From Acidimicrobiales bacterium (GTDB lineage Bacteria; Actinomycetota; Acidimicrobiia; Acidimicrobiales; Poriferisodalaceae): a stretch of DNA of 5,721 bases. Made by a program: the position numbers and the translations under genes. The notes below the pieces were generated by a model. That model searched no databases and was not told where the DNA came from. It saw only the letters and a program-made list of their open reading frames with translations. This document shows positions 5,630 to 5,721 of this stretch, piece after piece; position 1 is the first letter of the stretch, and each line of letters begins with the position of its first letter. The stretch lies in contig JASMKJ010000318.1 of NCBI GenBank assembly GCA_030749275.1, positions 1 to 5,721 of the forward strand, given 5' to 3'.

Positions 5630-5721
5630 GGCCCAACATTATTTCGATATCTTCGACGACTTCCTCGACCGACTTCCCATCAGTTTCAACCTGTTCGAAC
5701 TGACTGTACGCGTTCGCCCGC
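5622..5721 (-). CDS. C-terminal end of an off-window gene, possibly a P-loop small-molecule kinase (partial)
   Basis: A minus-strand reading frame enters from the right edge and stays open for 32 codons to a TAA at 5624-5622, 8 nt inside the oxidoreductase gene. The other two frames on this strand meet stops within this stretch. The peptide includes the segment ETDGKSVEEVVEDIEIML and ends in GHG. An R-x(3)-Y element followed by an acidic TDG-x-S-x-EEV helix at the extreme C-terminus recalls the last helix of shikimate-kinase-like P-loop kinases, but the P-loop and all catalytic parts are outside the window. The kinase reading is a weak guess; that this is the 3' end of a coding gene in an operon with the oxidoreductase is better supported. 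Confidence 0.5.
   Translation of the reverse strand, partial: RANAYSQFEQVETDGKSVEEVVEDIEIMLGHG

Overview
The window is a compact stretch of a bacterial aromatic-acid catabolic cluster of moderate GC content, by eye a little over 50%. Five complete genes are recognisable by family and one is assigned more loosely. Genes are packed with short gaps or overlaps, and start codons include ATG, GTG and TTG. There is no rRNA, tRNA, transposase, CRISPR or phage gene. The taxon cannot be fixed from this sequence. The HpaR, CHMI and HmgA families fit proteobacteria or actinobacteria, and the lack of strong GC bias argues against a very high-GC streptomycete-like genome.

Layout. On the left, a minus-strand gene (11-400) encodes a 5-carboxymethyl-2-hydroxymuconate isomerase (HpaF/HpcD type). 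The GTG start of a further minus-strand gene overlaps its stop at the window edge. An 80-bp divergent spacer (401-480) holds a perfect 12-bp palindrome. To its right runs a four-gene plus-strand operon: a short FAH-family hydrolase/decarboxylase (481-1350), an HpaR-type MarR regulator (1343-1792), a class III (CaiB/BaiF) CoA-transferase (1828-3051) and homogentisate 1,2-dioxygenase HmgA (3075-4364). HmgA converges on a minus-strand FAD-dependent DAO-family oxidoreductase (4361-5629), and the two TAG stops share one CTAG. The oxidoreductase start overlaps the end of another minus-strand gene that runs off the right edge.

How the genes may work together. The set mixes two central phenylacetate routes. 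The isomerase, the HpaR regulator and the FAH protein resemble parts of the homoprotocatechuate meta-cleavage pathway, while HmgA cleaves homogentisate to maleylacetoacetate. No homoprotocatechuate dioxygenase, semialdehyde dehydrogenase, maleylacetoacetate isomerase or canonical long fumarylacetoacetase is visible. Either the remaining genes of both routes lie outside the window, or the FAH protein and CoA-transferase form an unusual lower homogentisate branch that hydrolyses the ring-cleavage product and activates an acid product with CoA. The second reading is inference. The palindrome between the divergent genes is the best candidate site for the HpaR-like regulator.
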